From G963666895 sp963666895 (GTDB taxonomy: Bacteria; Desulfobacterota; Desulfovibrionia; Desulfovibrionales; Desulfovibrionaceae): 64,000 bases of DNA. The translations under genes were made by a program, and so were the position numbers. The notes under the pieces were generated by a model, which was given only the letters and a program-made list of their open reading frames with translations, had not been told where the DNA came from and searched no databases. Location of the stretch: contig CAXXNS010000015.1 in the NCBI GenBank assembly GCA_963666895.2, positions 62,001-126,000 on the forward strand, in the 5' to 3' direction. Below, piece by piece: positions 50,730 through 64,000 of this stretch (position 1 is the first letter of the stretch; every line of letters begins with the position of its first letter).

Positions 50730-51350
50730 CTACTTCAACCTTTCCTCGACGTCCTTGGCCGCGGACTCCAGCAACACCAGCTGGGGGTACTTGAGCACGT
50801 CGTAGACGTTCAGTTGTTCGGCCGGCATCAGCTTGATGCCGGGCACGTTCCGGGCCGAAAGGGTGAGCTTATTATCAGTATCCTTGGTGACAATCAAGGC
50901 CTTTTCCAGTCCCAGGGCCTTGGCGATCTGGACGAAATTCTTGGTCTTGATCTCGGGCATGTCGAGGCCCTTGAGCACCATCAGCTTGTCCTCCACCAGG
51001 CGGGAGGAAAGCGCCATCTTCAGGGCCAGGCGGCGAACCTTGCGGTTGACCTTGAAAGAATAGTCGCGGGGCTGGGGACCGAAAGTGGTCGCGCCGCCGC
51101 GCCACAGGGGGCTGCGCACGCTGCCGGCGCGGGCCCGGCCGGTGCCCTTCTGGCGCCAGGGCTTACGCCCGCCGCCGGTGATCAGGGCCCGGTTCTTGGT
51201 GGCGTGGGTGCCGGCGCGGCCGCTGGCCAGCTGGGCACGGACCACGAGATGCAATATCTCGGGCCGGACCTGCACCTCGAAGACCTCCGGGGAGAGCTCC
51301 AGGCTGCCGACTTCCTTTTTGTCCTGGTCGTATACGCTTACCTTGGCCAT
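50730..51350 (-). CDS. rplD: 50S ribosomal protein L4
   Basis: L4 lines the exit tunnel and, in enteric bacteria, represses the S10 operon. The 206-aa protein has the tunnel loop GGRKPWRQKGTGRARAGSVR and WRGGATTFGPQPRDYSF. It is 2 bases ahead of rplW. Confidence 0.97.
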   Translation of the reverse strand: MAKVSVYDQDKKEVGSLELSPEVFEVQVRPEILHLVVRAQLASGRAGTHATKNRALITGGGRKPWRQKGTGRARAGSVRSPLWRGGATTFGPQPRDYSFKVNRKVRRLALKMALSSRLVEDKLMVLKGLDMPEIKTKNFVQIAKALGLEKALIVTKDTDNKLTLSARNVPGIKLMPAEQLNVYDVLKYPQLVLLESAAKDVEERLK

Positions 51351-51361
51351 GATTGTCCTTC

Positions 51362-51991
51362 CTACTTCTTGCGGATCATAACCAGGCCGTTCTTGGGACC
51401 CGGCACCTGGCCCTTGAGCACCAGGATGTTTTCCTCGGGGCGGACGTCAACGATCTCGACACTGACGTTGGTCACCTGCTCGTTGCCCATCTGGCCGGGC
51501 ATCTTCTTGTTCTTGAAGACGCGGCCGGGGAAGGTGGCGTGACCCACGGAACCGGGCGAGCGGTGCACCTTCTCGGCGCCGTGGGAAGCTCCCATGCCCC
51601 GAAAGTTGTGTCGCTTCATGACGCCCTGGAAGCCCTTGCCCTTGCTGGTGCCGGTGACCTTGACCTTCTCGCCGGGGGCGAAGAGTTCGACGGTCAGTTC
51701 CTGGCCCAACTCGTAGCCGGCCGGATCGTCCACGCGGAACTCGCGCAGGTGCCGGAACAGGCCCTTGCCCGCCTTGGCCTGGTGCCCCTTGACGGGACGG
51801 TTGGCCTTGCGCTCCTCAAGGGAGTCGAACCCGACCTGGACGGCGTTGTAGCCTTCCTTGTCCTGGGTCTTGATCTGCATCACAGGGCAGGGTCCGGCCG
51901 CGACCACGGTCACGGGAACCACGGTGCCGTCGTTATCGAAAACCCGGGTCATGCCGAGCTTCTTTCCAAGTATTCCAAGAGTCTTAGCCAT
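51362..51991 (-). CDS. rplC: 50S ribosomal protein L3
   Basis: L3 starts 50S assembly and reaches the peptidyl-transferase centre. The 209-aa protein begins MAKTLGILGKKLGMTRVFDN and has the loop KRHNFRGMGASHGAEKVHRS. ATG at 51991 by family start, 10 bases after rpsJ. Confidence 0.97.
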   Translation of the reverse strand: MAKTLGILGKKLGMTRVFDNDGTVVPVTVVAAGPCPVMQIKTQDKEGYNAVQVGFDSLEERKANRPVKGHQAKAGKGLFRHLREFRVDDPAGYELGQELTVELFAPGEKVKVTGTSKGKGFQGVMKRHNFRGMGASHGAEKVHRSPGSVGHATFPGRVFKNKKMPGQMGNEQVTNVSVEIVDVRPEENILVLKGQVPGPKNGLVMIRKK

Positions 51992-52001
51992 TGGCTCGCT
52001 C

Positions 52002-52319
52002 CTACAGCTTGATTTCCACGTCCACGCCGGCGGGCAGGGAAAGCTTGCCCAGGGCGTCGACGGTCTGCTGGGTGGGCTCCAGGATGTCCAGGAGGCGCTT
52101 GTGGATGCGCAGCTCGAACTGCTCCCGGGACTTCTTGTCCACGTGAACCGACTTCTGCACCGTGGTCCGGTGGATGTCGGTGGGCAGCGGGATAGGGCCG
52201 GCAATGGCCGCACCGGTATTCCGGGCCGTGTCAACGATTTCGGTCACGGCCTTGTCCAGAATGCGGTAATCGTACGCTTTCAGCTTGATGCGGATGCGGT
52301 CACTGGTCATGGTGGCCAT
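52002..52319 (-). CDS. rpsJ: 30S ribosomal protein S10
   Basis: S10 is a 30S head protein and NusB partner in antitermination. The 105-aa protein shows IRIKLKAYDYRILDKAV, GPIPLPTDIHRTTVQKSVHV and FELRIHKRLLDILEPTQQTV. A second Met at residue 4 is an alternative start. It is the first gene of the S10 group. Confidence 0.97.
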   Translation of the reverse strand: MATMTSDRIRIKLKAYDYRILDKAVTEIVDTARNTGAAIAGPIPLPTDIHRTTVQKSVHVDKKSREQFELRIHKRLLDILEPTQQTVDALGKLSLPAGVDVEIKL

Positions 52320-52447
52320 ATCTAACTCCTAACGTCTTCGAATCCAGAAACTTTTTTGTCGCTCGTTTTGGGGGCTCCCCGCCCCGCTTGCCGAGCGGTC
52401 CGAAGCCCTACCTCGGGGCGCTTCTCCTGTCAAGGGGAAACCCCTGC
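52320..52447 (-). other. 128-bp fusA-rpsJ spacer, no tuf gene
   Basis: Many bacteria have tuf here; this window does not. The minus strand holds TTGACA at 52432-52427 with TAGGGC 17 bases later (a weak -10), and a GC-rich fold around 52366-52420. An S10 promoter/leader is plausible but not certain. Confidence 0.4.
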
Positions 52448-54517
<2,070 letters not shown>

Positions 54518-54534
54518 TCTTCAAATCCTCTTGC

Positions 54535-55005
54535 TTACCAGCGGTAGTGGGCAAAGGCCTTGTTGGCCTCGGCCATCTTGAGAACGTCTTCCTTCTTCTT
54601 CACCGCGCCGCCGCGATTGTGGTAGGCGTCCAGCAGCTCGCCCGAAAGGCGGTTGGTCATGCCCTTCTCTCCGCGGGAGCGGGAGTAGGAGATGAGCCAG
54701 CGGATGGCCAGGGCGAACTGGCGGTCGCTACGGACCTCCATGGGCACCTGATAGGTGGCGCCGCCGACACGGCGGGACTTGACCTCGAGGAAGGGGCGGA
54801 CATTGTCCAGGGCCTTTTCAAAGGCCTTGATCGGATCCTCGTTGGTCTCGTTGGCCAGGCGATCCAGGGCGCTGTAGAAAACCTTTTCGGCAACGGACTT
54901 CTTGCCGCGCATCATGAGCCGGTTGATGAACCGGGTCACCAGACGGGAGCCGAACATCGGGTCGGGAAGAATGGGCCTTTTGGCAACGGGGCCTTTGCGG
55001 GGCAT
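54535..55005 (-). CDS. rpsG: 30S ribosomal protein S7
   Basis: S7 organises the 30S head and, in enteric bacteria, represses the str operon. The 156-aa protein shows LVTRFINRLMMRGKKSVAEK, VGGATYQVPMEVRSDRQ and the end EANKAFAHYRW. It is 36 bases after rpsL. Confidence 0.97.
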   Translation of the reverse strand: MPRKGPVAKRPILPDPMFGSRLVTRFINRLMMRGKKSVAEKVFYSALDRLANETNEDPIKAFEKALDNVRPFLEVKSRRVGGATYQVPMEVRSDRQFALAIRWLISYSRSRGEKGMTNRLSGELLDAYHNRGGAVKKKEDVLKMAEANKAFAHYRW

Positions 55006-55041
55006 CGTCGTCTCTCCTTACTAATGAAATGTGGCGGTGAA

Positions 55042-55413
55042 CTACTTGGGCCGCTTGGCGCCGTACTTGGAACGGCCGCGACGGCGATCGGAGACACCGG
55101 CAGTGTCCAGGGTACCACGGATGATGTGATAGCGCACGCCGGGAAGGTCCTTGACGCGGCCGCCGCGGATCAGCACCACCGAGTGCTCCTGCAGGTTGTG
55201 GCCTTCGCCCGGGATATAGGCCGTGACCTCGATGCCGTTGGTCAGGCGCACGCGGGCGACCTTACGCAGGGCCGAGTTCGGCTTCTTGGGCGTGGTGGTG
55301 TAGACGCGGGTGCACACGCCACGGCGCTGCGGGCACTCGAGAAGCGCCGGAGTCTTCTTGCGCTTGGGCAGCACCTTGCGCTGGTTGCGGACCAGCTGGT
55401 TGATGGTGGGCAT
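55042..55413 (-). CDS. rpsL: 30S ribosomal protein S12
   Basis: S12 controls decoding accuracy. The 123-aa protein has TPKKPNSALRKVARVRL, with the usual Lys of the streptomycin-linked site, and GEGHNLQEHSVVLIRGGRVK. It starts a new transcription segment after rpoC. Confidence 0.97.
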   Translation of the reverse strand: MPTINQLVRNQRKVLPKRKKTPALLECPQRRGVCTRVYTTTPKKPNSALRKVARVRLTNGIEVTAYIPGEGHNLQEHSVVLIRGGRVKDLPGVRYHIIRGTLDTAGVSDRRRGRSKYGAKRPK

Positions 55414-55466
55414 ATCGTCACTCCTCCATATAATATAGTTGCGATCAACTCGGGCAAAGAGGAGAG

Positions 55467-55495
55467 TAGCTATTCCAAACCGTGTCCTTTGTCAA
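55467..55495 (-). promoter_or_regulatory. Candidate sigma-70 promoter of rpsL-rpsG-fusA
   Basis: On the minus strand, TTGACA (55495-55490), 17 bases, TAGCTA (55472-55467). It lies between the rpoC terminator and rpsL, about 55 bases before the rpsL start. Confidence 0.65.
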
Positions 55496-55535
55496 GCCTG
55501 GCTCTCCCCGGACCCGCGCATTTCCTGACCGAACC

Positions 55536-55568
55536 CAAAAAAAGGAGAGGCCGCCGGGGGCCTCTCCC
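55536..55568 (-). terminator. Rho-independent terminator after rpoC
   Basis: Minus strand: stem GGAGAGGCC / GGCCTCTCC, then TTTTTTT, about 24 bases beyond the rpoC stop. Confidence 0.88.
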
Positions 55569-55591
55569 TTGGTTTTCCTGTCGATGCCGGT

Positions 55592-59746
<4,155 letters not shown>

Positions 59747-59823
59747 GGCAACCTCTCGGGTTGTGAGTTATCTCGTGCCCGGGAATCTACCCCGGGCCAT
59801 GAGTCAATCAGTCGAAACCTGCC

Positions 59824-64000
<4,177 letters not shown>

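Overview
This GC-rich window reads like the chromosome of a sulfate-reducing bacterium of the order Desulfovibrionales (Desulfovibrio/Pseudodesulfovibrio type). The main clues are the siroheme-dependent alternative heme cluster (ahbC-hemB-ahbD plus a siroheme decarboxylase subunit), the futalosine menaquinone genes mqnD/E/C/A, a single short flagellin with sigma-28 and sigma-54 flagellar promoters, and a bacterial rpoBC-str-S10-spc-alpha ribosomal supercluster. No plasmid, phage, IS element, CRISPR array, tRNA or rRNA was seen. The assignment rests on gene content, not on a database search.

Layout. 1-2606 (+): the end of rseP, then tsaB and an orphan hydantoinase B gene in tight overlap. 2699-9804 (-): a divergent dnaA, a 570-bp partly AT-rich gap with DnaA-box-like sites, thyX, a HAD/GH65 fusion and a trehalose-phosphatase-like HAD protein. 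9958-14113: small membrane and envelope proteins, a degenerate kinase-like protein, a zinc phospholipase C-like protein, an AsmA-like protein and an HDOD signalling protein. 14461-20178 (+): fliC, fliD, fliS and two glycosyltransferases, a likely filament-assembly and filament-modification block. 20214-22684: a zinc-ribbon/YIP1 membrane protein, a small helical protein and an OmpA-like lipoprotein. 22817-27403 (+): heme biosynthesis and rpe. 27451-31243 (-): an Mla-type lipid transport operon (mlaE-mlaF-mlaD-lipoprotein). 31372-33180 (+): a small zinc-ribbon protein, an Lrp/AsnC regulator and an EamA transporter broken by three single-base indels. 33148-37869: mqnD facing a tetR-mqnE-mqnC-mqnA operon. 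37925-64000 (-): the ribosomal/RNA polymerase supercluster from rplQ back to rpoB, which runs off the window end.

How the genes work together. The flagellar block has its own promoter logic: a sigma-28 site for fliC and a sigma-54 site for fliD. Cap, chaperone and probable glycosylation genes follow. The heme and menaquinone clusters build the cofactors of the anaerobic electron transport chain. The most interesting unexplained signal is a perfect palindrome at 34087-34100. It lies directly after a sigma-70-like -10 element, between mqnD and tetR-mqnECA, and suggests that this TetR protein controls the menaquinone pathway.

Caveats. Four single-base frameshifts are visible, three in the EamA gene and one at the 3' end of mqnA. 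Since the repaired frames are otherwise intact, they may be assembly errors or very recent mutations. All family calls come from motifs recognised by eye.
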